Shown: positions 32,771-45,802 of the stretch, one piece after another
How positions within the stretch are numbered: the stretch's first letter is position 1
Layout of the letters: the number at the start of each line of letters is the position of its first letter
Notes under the pieces: generated by a model
The model's input: only the letters and a program-made list of their open reading frames with translations
Told to the model about the DNA's origin: nothing
Databases searched by the model: none
Position numbers and translations under genes: made by a program
Source: Williamsia sterculiae
GTDB lineage: Bacteria; Actinomycetota; Actinomycetes; Mycobacteriales; Mycobacteriaceae
Reading direction: 5' to 3'
DNA length: 64,000 nt
Assembly: GCF_900156495.1 (NCBI RefSeq)
Contig: NZ_FTNT01000013.1
Coordinates: 62,001-126,000, forward strand

Positions 32771-33253
32771 TCAGGAAGCGACGAGCACGATGCCGTCGTC
32801 GTCGCTGTAGAGCAGGTCGCCAGGGCTGAAGACCACACCGCCGAGCTCCACCGGGACGTCGGTCTCGCCGTCGCCGGTCTTGGTGGACTTGCGTGGGTTG
32901 GTGCCCAATGCCTTGACCCCGAACTCCATCGTGCGCAGGGTCGACGAGTCCCGGACCGCCCCGTTGACCACCACTCCGGCCCAGTCGTTGCAGCGGCCGA
33001 GTTCGGCGATGAGGTCACCGATCAGCGCGGTGTGCAGCGATCCGCCACCATCGATGACCAGCACCCGGCCCTCACCGGGCGTTCCGAGCACGGATTTCAG
33101 CAGGGCGTTGTCCTGGAAGCAGCGGACGGTCGACACGGTGCCGACGAACTCGGTGCGGCCGCCGTACTGGGTGAACTGGGTGTCGCAGCTGCGCACGTCG
33201 GCGCCGATCTCGTCCACCAGATCCGCCGTGGGTGTGAAGGTCGGGAGGCTCAT
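32771..33253 (-). CDS. rraA: RraA family protein (RNase E activity regulator / aldolase-like)
   Basis: A 160-aa RraA protein. RraA trimers inhibit RNase E by binding it; related members are HMG/CHA aldolases or demethylmenaquinone methyltransferase look-alikes. Family text includes [51 protein letters not shown] and [23 protein letters not shown]. The G-x-R-D motif (NGAVRDS) that aldolase-type members need is present, so an enzymatic role cannot be excluded. Starts at ATG 33253 or the in-frame GTG two codons upstream. It corresponds to Rv3853 by position and is the first gene before gabD2 on this strand. Confidence 0.9.
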   Translation of the reverse strand: MSLPTFTPTADLVDEIGADVRSCDTQFTQYGGRTEFVGTVSTVRCFQDNALLKSVLGTPGEGRVLVIDGGGSLHTALIGDLIAELGRCNDWAGVVVNGAVRDSSTLRTMEFGVKALGTNPRKSTKTGDGETDVPVELGGVVFSPGDLLYSDDDGIVLVAS

Positions 33254-33309
33254 GGGCACAGCTTAGGGTGCGACGCCGCGAACTCCGCACACGGTGACAC
33301 GCGCGTCAC

Positions 33310-33528
33310 TCACTGCGAGACCACCCGGGCCGAGCGGCCGTCCACCTCCACCCGGTCGCCGACCACCAACTGCCTGCCACGGCGTAATTCCACGTCACCG
33401 TTGACGGCCACCAGCCCGTCCGCGATCACGATCTTGGCCTCGGCCCCCGTGTCGATGAGATTGGCGAGTTTCAGGAACTGCCCGAGTCTGATGGACTCGT
33501 CACGGATGGGCACGTCGTCGACGGGCAT
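33310..33528 (-). CDS. S4-domain RNA-binding protein
   Basis: A 72-aa protein consisting of one S4 fold (YbcJ/RlbA-like): IRLGQFLKLANLIDTGAEAK, VIADGLVAVNGDVELRRGRQL and a VEVDGRSARVV tail. S4 domains bind structured RNA, usually rRNA. The ATG at 33528 (MPVDDVPIRDESIRL) is chosen; there is no clear Shine-Dalgarno, so it may be leaderless or start at a GTG three codons upstream. It lies between rraA and a divergent alpha/beta hydrolase gene. Confidence 0.85.
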   Translation of the reverse strand: MPVDDVPIRDESIRLGQFLKLANLIDTGAEAKIVIADGLVAVNGDVELRRGRQLVVGDRVEVDGRSARVVSQ

Positions 33529-33596
33529 GCTGGACACACCATGATCCTGCCGGAGATCCCCCGGATCCGGGCAATCGACATCGCGATAGGACTGCC

Positions 33597-34508
33597 ATGA
33601 CCGCGCCGGAGAACAGCGCGCCCACACCCGACGACCACGCGATCGCGCCGCCGGGTGAGCGGGTCGATCTCGGCGGGCAGATCGTGCACGTGGTCACCGA
33701 AGGCGCCGGACCGCCGATCCTGCTGTTGACCGCCCTCGGCAGCAACTGGTTCGACCTGGATGCCCTGGCCGCGCGGTTACGGGGGCGATGGCAGGTGATC
33801 CGCTACGACCGGCCCGGATATGGATTCAGCGCACCCCTGCCCCGCGACGCCGTGCCCACCCTCGCGGCGGAGGTCGGGCGGATGGCCGCAGTGCTCGACC
33901 ACCTCGGGGTGGACCGTCCGGTGGTCATCGGCGCGCACTCCATCTCGTCGCTCTACGCCGAGGGGTTCGCCCGGAACCATCCCGAGCGGGTCGCCGGCGT
34001 CGCCATGATCGACGGCACCTACGTGCTGCTGCCCTGGCGCATCCTGCCCACCCGGTGGAGGGTGGCCAACTGCTACCGGGCGTTGTGGGTGATCGAGGCA
34101 CTGCGACTGACCGCGCTCGGTGGCGTCCGCAGTCGGGACATCTTCCTGCCCCGACCTCCCGGCGGGTACACCGAGCGTCAGTCCGCCTGGATCGACGGCT
34201 TCTTCGCCCGCCCCGCCACGTTGCTGGCCACCCTCATCGAGAACGCCGGGTTCCCGGCGATGAACCAGCAACTCGAGGACCTGCGTAAGCGGTCACCGAT
34301 GCCTCCGGTCCCCACCGTGGTGCTCGCCGCCGTCCCGCAGCGGGGCCCGGTGCGGACGGTGTGGGGGTGGAAGCAGCGGAGATTCGCGCGACGTCTCGGG
34401 GCGATCTTCACCGAACTGCGGCCCGCCGGACACTTCGTGGTGCTGGAGAGTCCGGCGACGGTGGCCGACGCCCTGAACCGGCTCGGTGAACGAGCCGGCA
34501 TCCGGTGA
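33597..34508 (+). CDS. alpha/beta hydrolase
   Basis: A 303-aa alpha/beta-hydrolase-fold protein. The nucleophile elbow appears as VIGAHSISSLYAEGFA with Ser flanked by small residues, preceded by the oxyanion strand ILLLTALGSNWFDLD and YDRPGYGFS. A late His in AGHFVVLESP is the likely catalytic histidine; the acid is not obvious. There is no signal peptide. The substrate is unknown; the pattern is that of general esterases or epoxide-hydrolase relatives. It is divergent from the S4 gene with ~70 bp between. Confidence 0.82.
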   Translation: MTAPENSAPTPDDHAIAPPGERVDLGGQIVHVVTEGAGPPILLLTALGSNWFDLDALAARLRGRWQVIRYDRPGYGFSAPLPRDAVPTLAAEVGRMAAVLDHLGVDRPVVIGAHSISSLYAEGFARNHPERVAGVAMIDGTYVLLPWRILPTRWRVANCYRALWVIEALRLTALGGVRSRDIFLPRPPGGYTERQSAWIDGFFARPATLLATLIENAGFPAMNQQLEDLRKRSPMPPVPTVVLAAVPQRGPVRTVWGWKQRRFARRLGAIFTELRPAGHFVVLESPATVADALNRLGERAGIR

Positions 34509-34550
34509 CGATCTGCCGGGCCTCGGTGGTCCGGCGGATCCGTGAGTTGG

Positions 34551-34709
34551 TCAGAGATTGAAAGAACGCAGGTCAGCTGCGGTGACGAGGCGTTCGGCCT
34601 CCTCCGGCAGCATCCGGGCCATCCGGTGACGGGTCAACAAACCCGTACCCAACGGTCCGAAGACATGCGAGCGACGACGTCCGGCGCGGCTACCATTCGT
34701 CAGCTTCAC
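34551..34709 (-). CDS. small basic hypothetical protein (52 aa)
   Basis: A GTG at 34709 opens 52 codons to a TGA at 34551-34553. The product is basic and Arg-rich in the first half (GSRAGRRRSHVFGPL) and helical in the second (RMARMLPEEAERLVTAADL). Third-position GC bias is good and no other gene occupies the strand. No ribosome site is obvious, and upstream DNA is AT-rich with an imperfect palindrome. No family is recognised. It is convergent with the alpha/beta hydrolase gene. Confidence 0.42.
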   Translation of the reverse strand: MKLTNGSRAGRRRSHVFGPLGTGLLTRHRMARMLPEEAERLVTAADLRSFNL

Positions 34710-34918
34710 GACTGATCACATCCCGAGATCTTGTGATTAACAAATAATCTGTTCTCGATACCGTATCTCACCGCGAGCGCTTGTGCGTCGCGGCCGACGC
34801 GGATCACATCGTCTTCATCGTTACCAGACCGTTGTCTGGTTACACGGTCGCGAGGACTTCGGCCCCCGTGTGACTGACGTTACTCATGTGAATGTTGTTA
34901 GCAGTCGCGACACGCAGA
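34710..34918. promoter_or_regulatory. AT-rich intergenic region with an imperfect dyad
   Basis: AT-rich patches (GTGATTAACAAATAATCTG near 34732-34750; ATGTGAATGTTGTTAG near 34888) stand out from the GC-rich surroundings. An inverted repeat with one mismatch, GTTACCAGAC and GTCTGGTTAC, is at 34820-34843. It may hold the promoter of the 52-aa ORF or a small RNA. No coding frame is seen. Confidence 0.35.
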
Positions 34919-34949
34919 GATGCCGCGGACCCGGCGGATCCGCGGCATC
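34919..34949 (-). terminator. gltD terminator hairpin
   Basis: GATGCCGCGGA (34919-34929) and TCCGCGGCATC (34939-34949) form a perfect 11-bp stem with a 9-base loop, ten bases downstream of the gltD stop on the minus strand. Confidence 0.8.
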
Positions 34950-34959
34950 GTCCGTCCGG

Positions 34960-36418
34960 CTAGCGCTGAGGCGCCTGCGTGGGATGGATCGGGGCAGGCA
35001 GCAAGGTCTCGCCGGTGAGAAATGCGTCCACCCCGGCGGCCGCCGACCGACCCTCGGCGATGGCCCAGACGATCAGGGACTGACCGCGACCGGCGTCACC
35101 TGCGACGAAGACACCCGGCACCGTGGTCTGGAAGTCGTCGCGACGCACCACGTTGCCGCGCTCGTTGTACTCCACGCCCAGCTTGTCCAGCAGATCGACC
35201 CGCTCGGGCCCGGTGAAGCCCATCGCCAGCAACACCAGGTCGCACTCCAGCTCGAACTCGGAGTCCTCCACCTTCTCGAAGCGGCCACCCTTGCTGACCA
35301 CCTCGTGCGCGCGCAGCGCGGTGACGCGACCGTTCTCACCGACGAAGCACTCGGTGTTGACCGAGAACACCCGCTCGCCACCCTCCTCGTGGGCCGAGGA
35401 GACGCGGTACATGAGCGGATAGGTCGGCCACGGGGTGGACTCTGCCCGCTCGTCCGGCGGCCGCGGCATGATCTCGAACTGGTGCACGATCTCCGCACCC
35501 TGACGTAGCGAGGTACCCAGGCAGTCGGCACCGGTGTCGCCACCGCCGATGATCACGACCTTCTTGCCGTCGGCATTGATCGGCGGGTGTCCGGTGTCAT
35601 CGAGGACGTCGTCGCCGAGTTGCACCCGGTTGGCCCAGGGCAGGTACTCCATCGCCTGGTGAATCCCGTCGAACTCACGTCCGTCGATGGGCAGATCACG
35701 CCCGGTGGTCGACCCGACCGCCAGCACCACCGCGTCGAACTCGGCGCGCAACTCCTCGACGGTGACGTCCACACCGACGTTGACGCCGGCACGGAACACC
35801 GTCCCCTCGGCCTCCATCTGCTCGAGACGGCGGTCGATGTGGCGCTTCTCCATCTTGAACTCGGGGATCCCGTACCGCAGCAACCCGCCGATCCGGTCGG
35901 CCCGTTCGAAGACGGTCACATCGTGTCCGGCGCGGGTGAGCTGTTGCGCGGCGGCCAACCCGGCCGGCCCCGACCCGATGACCGCGGCACTCTTGCCCGT
36001 CTTCACCGACGGCGGCTCCGGTCGCACCCAGCCCTCGACGAAGGCGTTGTCGATCAACTCCACCTCGACCTGCTTGATGGTCACCGGAGGCTGATTGATC
36101 CCCAGCACGCACGACGCCTCACACGGAGCCGGACACAGCTTCCCGGTGAACTCCGGGAAGTTGTTGGTGGCGTGGAGGCGGTCGATGCCCGCCCGCCACT
36201 GGCCGTGGTACACCAGATCGTTCCACTCCGGGATCAGGTTCCCCAGCGGACAACCGTTGTGACAGAACGGTATACCGCAGTCCATACACCGACTGGCCTG
36301 CGTCTCGAGGGTGTCGTGTTTGAAGTCCTCGTAGACCTCTTTCCAGTCCAGCAGACGCAGGTCCACCGGGCGTCGCTGCGGCACCTCGCGGTCGGTGTGC
36401 TTCAGAAATCCCTTGGGA

Positions 36419-36426
<8 letters not shown>
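34960..36426 (-). CDS. gltD: glutamate synthase, small (beta) subunit
   Basis: A 488-aa GltD. It takes electrons from NADPH via FAD and passes them through two [4Fe-4S] clusters to GltB for making glutamate. The N-terminus has the cluster Cys sets [17 protein letters not shown] and [12 protein letters not shown]; the FAD site is [19 protein letters not shown]; the NADPH site is [14 protein letters not shown]; and the second FAD block is [17 protein letters not shown]. The GTG start at 36426 overlaps the gltB stop by 8 bases (coupled); the upstream extension lacks conservation. Confidence 0.94.
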
Positions 36427-41041
<4,615 letters not shown>

Positions 41042-41383
41042 ACTCACCTCACGTCGCACCTGCCCGCGAGCGGCGCTTGATAGTTCATGCGTGCGGCCGA
41101 TCCCGGCACGCGTCCTGGTCGTCGAGGCCCGATGGTGGGGGCTGCCCACATCGTGACCGACGACCCGCCGAGTACGACTGCTCCGAACTCGGCGCCGTTG
41201 CCGGATCGGACGTACGATGTCCACGCCCGCCCTGTTCGGGATCGCCGTCGCAGACGGGCCTCATGATATTTTGTCACGCCGCTCGGTGAGTACCGAAATC
41301 GCATCCTGTGACCTGGCTGTTTGCCGCGAATCCGACATCTCCGGAGACGCGAGACGCGTCGGCGGCGAATTGCCTGGACACAA
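41042..41383. promoter_or_regulatory. gltB upstream region
   Basis: About 340 bp upstream of gltB contain an AT-rich GTGACAAAATATCATG (minus strand, near 41262-41278) that could be a promoter -10 region. No convincing GlnR, AmtR or riboswitch signature was found. Confidence 0.35.
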
Positions 41384-41420
41384 CAGGGGTGCGACCACCG
41401 ATTCGGTGGTCGCACCCCTG
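41384..41420 (-). terminator. strong terminator of the LGFP lipoprotein gene
   Basis: CAGGGGTGCGACCACCG (41384-41400) pairs perfectly with its inverse at 41404-41420 around a 3-base loop (ATT), a 17-bp stem, 29 bases after the stop of the minus-strand LGFP gene. Confidence 0.9.
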
Positions 41421-41448
41421 TGTCGTGCGCGACGCTACTGCCGGAGCG

Positions 41449-42108
41449 TCACTTCTCGGTGACTGTGCCGTCCTTGTCGACCAAGGTGCCCCCGTCGAAG
41501 GTCTGCACGAGACCCTCATCGGTCTTCTTCTCGTCACTGGTCGGGTAACCGAGCTTGCCGTTCTCGTGGTTCTGGGTGCCCCAGTACCCGCCGATCGCAC
41601 CCTGGACGGTGTACGCCTTCTTGTCCTTCGGGTTCTCGTAGATCGAACCGCCCTCGAAGGTGATGAACTTGCCCCCACTGGGCAGCGTGACCACCGGGCC
41701 GAGCGGCTTGCCCAGGAAGCCCTTCTCGTAGCCGCGCGACGCGTAGACCGCGATGATGGCCGGGTCGGTGATGGAGACGTCCTTGCCCTCGGGCGACGCG
41801 ATGGACGTCGACGGCACGGCGGGCTCGGCCGCGGCGGTGGTCGTCGGCGAATCGAGCACCGAACCAGCTGCACCGGACTCTCCCGCCGCGCCGGCGGAAC
41901 CGGATTCCCCTCCGGCGCCCGGGATGGCTGCGCCCGCCGACGATGCGGCGCCCGACGCACCGGCCGCCGCCGACCCCGCGGCGGATCCGGCAGCGGAGGT
42001 GGCCGACGATGCTGCGTCCTTCGCGTCCGAGCAACCGGCCACCGCTGCGCCGATGGCGGCGACCGCGGCAACAGATCCCGCCAGCTTGACGATCATGTGT
42101 TTGCTCAT
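41449..42108 (-). CDS. LGFP-repeat lipoprotein
   Basis: A 219-aa exported lipoprotein. The signal helix leads to the lipobox AAVAGCSD (Cys ~residue 24). An Ala/Gly/Ser-rich linker (to ~100) precedes two LGFP-type repeats (FLGKPLGPVVTLPSGGKFI and NGKLGYPTSDEK) plus a middle GAIGGYWG segment. LGFP repeats are thought to bind the cell wall or arabinogalactan/mycolyl envelope, as in corynebacterial mycolyltransferases. The function is probably an envelope anchor or structural protein. The ATG at 42108 gives a proper signal peptide. Ends in a very strong terminator. Confidence 0.85.
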   Translation of the reverse strand: MSKHMIVKLAGSVAAVAAIGAAVAGCSDAKDAASSATSAAGSAAGSAAAGASGAASSAGAAIPGAGGESGSAGAAGESGAAGSVLDSPTTTAAAEPAVPSTSIASPEGKDVSITDPAIIAVYASRGYEKGFLGKPLGPVVTLPSGGKFITFEGGSIYENPKDKKAYTVQGAIGGYWGTQNHENGKLGYPTSDEKKTDEGLVQTFDGGTLVDKDGTVTEK

Positions 42109-42548
42109 CGAATCCCAATCTCTCTGTGAGTGTCCCGGGTCACGAGTCCCTGGGGACCCGCCGGGACGGCGTGGAATCGGCCGCACACACGGGTACCGGG
42201 GTACCGCGTGAGCGCATCCTTGTGGTGGGTGGTGCCGCACTCAGGTGCATACCCGTCGGCCGGGCACATGTTGCGGGCATGGACGCGGTCTCACATACGA
42301 CGATTCGCCGGCACACGGTGTCGCGACCACCACCGTTCACGAATACGTCCACCGCTCCTCCCTCGAACGCGACGATGCATGTCAGAAAACTTTTGTTTTG
42401 CCAGCGTGCGTCACCGCAAAGGACCGTAGCCGGTGAGCCGGGGTTACGCCACTGCAGCGAGCGGGTGTGACCTGCTGTGATGCCACCGTTACCGCAGCCG
42501 GTCAACGTCTCGTTTTGATCTCGAATCCGGCCTTCAGGCCCGGACACG
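42109..42548. promoter_or_regulatory. 440-bp region upstream of the LGFP gene
   Basis: No supported gene. It contains AAAAC-TTTT-GTTTT at 42386-42399, a perfect AT-rich palindrome in a GC-rich context, and a probable promoter region for the minus-strand LGFP gene. An open minus-strand frame across it has no ribosome site or family and was rejected. Confidence 0.35.
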
Positions 42549-42583
42549 ACGATGCGCGCGACGTGGGACGTCGCGCGCATCGT
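42549..42583 (-). terminator. terminator of the Cys-containing lipoprotein gene
   Basis: A 16-bp perfect stem (42549-42564 with 42568-42583) around a GGG loop, 28 bases after the gene stop. Confidence 0.88.
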
Positions 42584-42610
42584 GATAGGACCGGCTCAGC
42601 CGGTGTGACC

Positions 42611-43054
42611 TCAGGACGAGGGCATCGAGGGCGCGTACGACTTGCACGCTGCCATCGCCTTGGTCCAGGTCGCGGAATCCACTCCCGGCGGTGCCGACAT
42701 CGTCTTGCCCGCCGATCCCGACTGCTGACCACCCTGGCCACCCGCCGGCGGCGTACCGGTCGGTTTCACCCCGCTCGGGGCGGTGCCGCCACCCTGGGCT
42801 CCACCACCCTGTCCGCCGCCCTGTGGCGCGCTGACCCCGTTCTTCGTCATGCACTCCTGGAATGCGGCCATCTGCGTCGACGACCCGCCGCCGCTCGCAG
42901 TCGACGTCCCACCGGATGTCGAACTCGTCGCCGCCGCAGCGGCGGTGGTACCGCTCGCGGTGGATGTCGAACCGTCCGAGGAGCATCCACCCACCAGGGC
43001 GGCCGCCGAGAGGGCCAGCGCACCGACTCCCATCGTCATCCATCGTTGCTTCAC
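42611..43054 (-). CDS. hypothetical lipoprotein
   Basis: A 147-aa exported lipoprotein: signal helix, then lipobox LVGGCSSD (Cys ~residue 24), a Ser/Thr/Ala/Gly-rich linker, and two Cys-containing motifs FQECMTKNGVSAP and MAACKSYAP. The motif pair (CMxKNGV ... AC) recurs in actinobacterial periplasmic lipoproteins often found beside two-component and ABC exporter genes; the two cysteines may form a disulfide. Its function is unknown. The GTG start at 43054 has a GAGGTGATGTT ahead of it. It is downstream of the two-component genes on the same strand. Confidence 0.7.
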   Translation of the reverse strand: MKQRWMTMGVGALALSAAALVGGCSSDGSTSTASGTTAAAAATSSTSGGTSTASGGGSSTQMAAFQECMTKNGVSAPQGGGQGGGAQGGGTAPSGVKPTGTPPAGGQGGQQSGSAGKTMSAPPGVDSATWTKAMAACKSYAPSMPSS

Positions 43055-43176
43055 AACATCACCTCACAGTTCACTGATGGCACAACCGTTGCGCCGAGTC
43101 GAACCGTGTGTAGTCACCGAACCTGGGGTACGGCTCGAATGTTGTTGTGAGGTCGCCATCAGCGTCGGGAACGCGA

Positions 43177-43788
43177 TCAGATCCAGCCCCGCATCCGCGC
43201 GACGGTCGCCGCCTGCGCGCGAGTACCGGCGCCCGTCTTGCCCATCGCACTGGACAGATAGTTGCGGACGGTTCCCGGGGACAGGTGGACGTCGGCGGCG
43301 ATCGCCGCGACGGTCGCCCCGCCCAACGCGGCCAGCAGCACCTCCTGCTCCCGGTCGGTCAACGGACTGTCACCCGTGGTGAGGCTCTCGGTGGCCAGCG
43401 TCGGGTCGAAGACCCGCAACCCCGCATGCACCCGACGCACGGCGTCGGCCAGTTCGGCGGCAGGGGTGTCCTTCACGACGAAACCGGATGCCCCCGCCTG
43501 CACGGCCCGACGCAGGTACCCGGGGCGACCGAAGGTGGTGACGATCAGCGAACGAACCTGCGGGAGTTCCGCCGCCAGAGCCGCGGCCGCCTCGATGCCG
43601 GACGCACCGGGCATCTCGATGTCCAGCAGGCACACGTCCACGCCGCGCGCACGCGCCGCATCGACGACGGCCGTTCCCTCCCCCACCTGGGCCACCACCG
43701 TCAGATCCGACTCGAGGTCGAGAAGAGCGGCCAGCGCCCCACGCACCAGCGCCTGATCGTCGGCCAGCAGAACCCTGATCTCGCTCAC
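43177..43788 (-). CDS. NarL/LuxR-type response regulator
   Basis: A 203-aa response regulator: receiver domain (residues 3-120) with the acidic pocket ADD, phosphoacceptor Asp56 in CLLDIEMPG and Lys in VVKDTPAAEL. A LuxR-type HTH (~135-195) follows with LTDREQEVLLAALGGATVAAIAADVHLSPGT-like text. The GTG at 43788 overlaps the kinase stop by 4 bases, so it is coupled and the two are cognate. The pair resembles DesK/DesR or related membrane-stress systems. Confidence 0.9.
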   Translation of the reverse strand: MSEIRVLLADDQALVRGALAALLDLESDLTVVAQVGEGTAVVDAARARGVDVCLLDIEMPGASGIEAAAALAAELPQVRSLIVTTFGRPGYLRRAVQAGASGFVVKDTPAAELADAVRRVHAGLRVFDPTLATESLTTGDSPLTDREQEVLLAALGGATVAAIAADVHLSPGTVRNYLSSAMGKTGAGTRAQAATVARMRGWI

Positions 43789-44915
43789 GGCAACGACACC
43801 CGCACCCGGGTGCCGGGTCGGACCTCGCCCGAACCGCTCCCGTCCACTGCCGACACCTCCAGTACGCCGCCCGCATCGCGAACCCGCTCGTCCAGCCCCC
43901 GCAGCCCGTTGCCGTAACAACTGCCGTTGATCCCGCGCCCGTCGTCGACGATCTCGATCCCTCTCTCCCGCAGCGCTACTCGACACGTACGGGCATCGCT
44001 GTGGCGCACCACGTTGGTCACCGCCTCCCGCAGCACCCAGGCGAGCACCGGATCATGGTGCACGCCGTCACCCACCGGTATCTCGGCGCGGATCTCAGCG
44101 GCGTCCAGAGCGCTGCGCGCAGAACGGAGTTCGGTGTGCAGATCCGGGGCCCGCAGATCACCGACCGTGGTACGCACCTCGCCGAGCGCGGCGCGGGACA
44201 ACTCGTGCAGTTCGTTCAGTTCCACCTTCGCCCGCGCCGGATCCACGTCGACGAGGCGGGCCGCCAGTTCTGATTTCAGGGCCATCACGGTCAGCGAGTG
44301 GCCCAGGATGTCGTGCACGTCGCGGGCCACGCGCTCTCGTTCGGCGACCACCGCGAGTTGTTTCTGCAGAGCCCGTTCCTGTTCGGCGGCGAGGTCGCGC
44401 AGGCGTTCCCGCATCTGCAACGACCGCATGACCACCAGGACCAGACCCACGACGATCAGCGTGACGGTGGTGCTCGGATCCGGCGACCACCCGCCGATCA
44501 GCTCCGGGAGTACCACCGATGCCGCGATGATCCCCATGACCGTCGCCGCGGACAACACCGCGGGGAAGAGGAACAGCGCGAGCGCCATGAAGTACGGGCC
44601 CAGCCCCAGGACCTGCTGGCCGATGATCGGCGCCAACCCGGCCGCGAGACACCCGAGGCCCGTCACCCACAACACGGGGTGATGACCACCGCGGTCGCCG
44701 CTGCGCATGCAGGGCACCATCACGTAGACACACATCGCGGTGTAGACCATCGCGAACACGGTCAGCAGGACCAGCCCCGCGATCCGGACGGGGGTCGACA
44801 ACGTCGTCGACGTCACCATCCCCACGTAGGGGTAGGTCAGGAACAGCAGCCAGATCGCACCGAAGACCCAGCGCAGGTCGCGCCAGGCCTTCAGATGCTC
44901 GCTCACCTTGATCAT
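43785..44915 (-). CDS. DesK-type sensor histidine kinase
   Basis: A 376-aa kinase. About six transmembrane helices in residues 15-165 form an integral sensor. A short coiled coil (170-195) leads into the HisKA_3 phosphoacceptor block RERVARDVHDILGHSL with His201. The HATPase_c domain follows with VTNVVRHSDARTCRV and GNGLRGLDERV. The signal is unknown; this architecture responds to membrane state or envelope-active antibiotics. It is coupled to the response regulator and is preceded by the 35-bp repeats, then by an ABC exporter on the same strand. Confidence 0.9.
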   Translation of the reverse strand: MIKVSEHLKAWRDLRWVFGAIWLLFLTYPYVGMVTSTTLSTPVRIAGLVLLTVFAMVYTAMCVYVMVPCMRSGDRGGHHPVLWVTGLGCLAAGLAPIIGQQVLGLGPYFMALALFLFPAVLSAATVMGIIAASVVLPELIGGWSPDPSTTVTLIVVGLVLVVMRSLQMRERLRDLAAEQERALQKQLAVVAERERVARDVHDILGHSLTVMALKSELAARLVDVDPARAKVELNELHELSRAALGEVRTTVGDLRAPDLHTELRSARSALDAAEIRAEIPVGDGVHHDPVLAWVLREAVTNVVRHSDARTCRVALRERGIEIVDDGRGINGSCYGNGLRGLDERVRDAGGVLEVSAVDGSGSGEVRPGTRVRVSLP

Positions 44916-44928
44916 TGTGGACCAGTCA

Positions 44929-45020
44929 CGCTCACTGGCGTTCGCCGCTGGAACATCCGGGCGCGCTCACTGGCGTTCGCCGCTGGAACATCCGGGCGCG
45001 CTCACTGGCGTTCGCCGCTG
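44929..45020. repeat. 35-bp tandem repeat (about 2.6 copies)
   Basis: Copies start at 44929, 44964 and 44999; the third is complete for its first 22 bases and forms the 3' end of the ABC permease gene. The unit begins CGCTCACTGGCGTTCGCCGC. The array probably arose by duplication of the permease tail into the gap before the kinase gene. Confidence 0.9.
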
Positions 45021-45802
45021 CGTCGGTAGAAGAACACGGCCAGCGCACCGAAGATGCCCGCCCAGACCACCACGTTGAGCAGGGCCACCCAGACCGAGCT
45101 GTGCTGGCCGTAGGCCGAGTAACCCTCGGTGAGCGGATAGTTGGCCAACGCGTTCACTCCGAACATGGGCGTGAACTGCGAGAATGTGTACATGGCACCC
45201 CGCAGCGGCACGAACACGTTGCCCGCGAAGGCGAGCAGGGTGAGCACGCCACCGGCGAGCTGCATTGCCGCCTCCGTGCGCAACGCGCTACCGATCGCCA
45301 TCCCGAAGGCCGCGAAGATGGACGCACTCAGCCAACCCAGCAACACCGACCCGGCCCAGAGTCCGATGGGAGCGCTCGCTCCCGTGACCGCACCCGCCAC
45401 CGAGAGCAACAGCAGTGGGAGCAATGCCATCGTCAGGGCGACACCGGTCTTGGTCAGCACGTATGACACCGGGGTGAGCGGGGTCAGTCGCAGAGTGCGT
45501 GTCCATCCGGCCTGTTGTTCCAGGACGACCGAGGCGGCGTTGGTGGTGGTCGCGATGACAGCCCCGTACACGGCCATGTGCACCATCACGTAGGCCGCGA
45601 CGTTCGCGTGTCCGATGCGATCCGAGGTGTCACCCTGCGTGGAACCGAAGACGAAGTACATCAGCGTCGGCATGATGACGGTGAAGATCAGCGCCCGCCG
45701 ATTCCGCAGCACCCGTCGCAGATCGGTGACCAGGTAGGTGATGCTGAAACCGCCGAGCGCGCCGGATCGCGGTCGGCTGGCGGGGGCGAGTGCTGCGGTC
45801 AT
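45002..45802 (-). CDS. ABC-2 type transporter permease
   Basis: A 266-aa permease with six transmembrane segments in two halves, typical of ABC-2 exporters (LIFTVIMPTLMYFVF, MALLPLLLLSVAGAV, LLGWLSASIFAAFGMAIG, LLAFAGNVFVPLRG). It pairs with the upstream ATPase (4-base overlap). The final codons lie in the 35-bp tandem repeat, so the C-terminal tail (SGERQ) may vary. Drug or lipid efflux under control of the adjacent two-component system is the natural inference. Confidence 0.9.
   Translation of the reverse strand: MTAALAPASRPRSGALGGFSITYLVTDLRRVLRNRRALIFTVIMPTLMYFVFGSTQGDTSDRIGHANVAAYVMVHMAVYGAVIATTTNAASVVLEQQAGWTRTLRLTPLTPVSYVLTKTGVALTMALLPLLLLSVAGAVTGASAPIGLWAGSVLLGWLSASIFAAFGMAIGSALRTEAAMQLAGGVLTLLAFAGNVFVPLRGAMYTFSQFTPMFGVNALANYPLTEGYSAYGQHSSVWVALLNVVVWAGIFGALAVFFYRRSGERQ

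Noticed and set aside
41042-41383. GlnR or AmtR site upstream of gltB
   Set aside because: Only weak partial matches to the GTnAC-n6-GAAAC pattern; not enough to annotate.
42140-42580. Minus-strand 146-codon frame
   Set aside because: No ribosome site, poor codon pattern, overlaps a terminator hairpin.
44929-45020. CRISPR array
   Set aside because: Direct tandem copies with no unique spacers and no cas genes.
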